Assembly: GCA_009780855.1 (NCBI GenBank)
Contig: WQZG01000025.1
Location: 1 to 41,128 of the forward strand
Direction of reading: 5' to 3'
Origin: Treponema sp.
Lineage (GTDB): Bacteria; Spirochaetota; Spirochaetia; Treponematales; Breznakiellaceae
DNA length: 41,128 bases
Part shown: positions 40,797 to 41,128 of the stretch, piece after piece
Layout: each line of letters begins with the position of its first letter
Position numbering within the stretch: position 1 is the stretch's first letter
Program-made: the position numbers and the translations under genes
The notes under the pieces: generated by a model
What the model saw: only the letters and a program-made list of their open reading frames with translations
Told to the model about the DNA's origin: nothing
Database searches by the model: none

Positions 40797-41128
40797 ATGA
40801 AAAAAGCTTTATTTTTTGTATTGCTGACGGCTCTGGCCTGTTCCATGGTCTTTGCCAGCGCAAATCAGCAGCAGGCCGCGGCAACCGCCGGACCTACTGT
40901 CAGGCTTCTTACAGATGCCACCGGTATTGATGACAAATCCTTTAACGCGGCGGCATGGCGCGGAATCCTGGAATTCTACGGCGACACCTGGCAGAATCAG
41001 AGCAAACGCGGCAGCCTTTATGATGTAGTTACTGCCCAGACCCAGGATATGTACATCCCGAACATCAGGCAGGCAACCGATGAAAAATACGATTTAATTC
41101 TTACCACCGGATTTACCTTTGCCGACGC
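40797..41128 (+). CDS. BMP-family substrate-binding protein (PnrA/TmpC-like), 5' part
   Basis: First 110 codons; the gene continues past the right edge. After a signal sequence (LFFVLLTALACSMVFA) and an Ala/Gln spacer, the sequence VRLLTDATGIDDKSFNAAAWRGILEF is the opening of the BMP/PnrA family (GxxDDKSFNxxxxxG), followed by YIPNIRQATDEKYDLILTTGFTFADA (residues about 85-110). These are ligand-binding components of ABC importers for purine nucleosides; T. pallidum TmpC (PnrA) is one. Lipidation at the Cys of TALAC or cleavage after VFA are both possible. The AGCGGAGG ribosome binding site is strong. The gene is divergent from the OmpA-type gene and has its own consensus promoter and dyad. Confidence 0.88.
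   Translation, partial: MKKALFFVLLTALACSMVFASANQQQAAATAGPTVRLLTDATGIDDKSFNAAAWRGILEFYGDTWQNQSKRGSLYDVVTAQTQDMYIPNIRQATDEKYDLILTTGFTFAD

Noticed and set aside
1-41128. DGR reverse transcriptase or template repeat within the window
   Set aside because: No open frame shows reverse-transcriptase motifs and no second copy of the 4862-4957 segment was seen, so any DGR would have to be elsewhere.

Overview
The window looks like chromosomal DNA of a spirochaete, most probably a Treponema-type species related to the gut treponemes. This is an inference from gene content; no rRNA or other phylogenetic marker is present. Pointers are a eukaryote-like hexokinase, a PilZ protein with the long N-terminal extension common in treponemes, a 1357-residue OmpA protein carrying FlgD-type repeats, a PnrA/TmpC-like (BMP family) nucleoside-binding protein, and many secreted proteins with loose spirochaetal lipoboxes. 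Base composition is fairly balanced except for an AT-rich island at about 2.27-4.97 kb.

Layout. 1-2.3 kb: end of a MATE exporter, then hexokinase. 2.3-5.0 kb: AT-rich island with a lipoprotein and a secreted caspase-FN3-FGE-like fusion. 5.0-10.1 kb: rqcH, a GH3 hexosaminidase translationally coupled to an RluA-type pseudouridine synthase, and gdhA. 10.1-16.8 kb: MFS exporter, citramalate synthase coupled to a HAD phosphatase, acyl-CoA ligase, and a DUF4062 protein. 17.0-26.6 kb: clpB, a trypsin-like lipoprotein protease, rdgB, tag, a UroD-family methyltransferase-like protein, and lon. Proteostasis and damage-sanitation genes cluster here. 26.7-31.6 kb: two secreted proteins behind lon, a PilZ-TPR operon, and a large lipoprotein. 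31.6-41.1 kb: a GH73 glucosaminidase/oxidoreductase operon, radC, a GH123-like hydrolase, the OmpA/FlgD-repeat protein, and the start of a BMP-family binding protein.

Three signals go beyond routine annotation. (1) Six genes with no Shine-Dalgarno (rqcH, the acyl-CoA ligase, clpB, lon, the 30.3-kb lipoprotein and the GH123-like gene) have a TANNNT -10 hexamer exactly six bases before the ATG. This is the layout of leaderless mRNAs; pilZ and the UroD-like gene are within one base of it. Genes with a clear Shine-Dalgarno do not show it. (2) At least five intergenic regions hold degenerate arrays with a strict 7-bp period, two of them built as a purine-rich arm followed by a pyrimidine-rich arm, reminiscent of cyanobacterial STRR heptamers. 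(3) A structured intergenic repeat of about 139 bp occurs twice, 25 kb apart. Also notable are the caspase/FGE-like fusion whose C-terminus resembles a diversity-generating-retroelement target, and a terminator hairpin that contains the next gene's promoter.

No tRNA, rRNA, CRISPR array, transposase or reverse transcriptase was seen. No gene-free stretch exceeds 300 bases.
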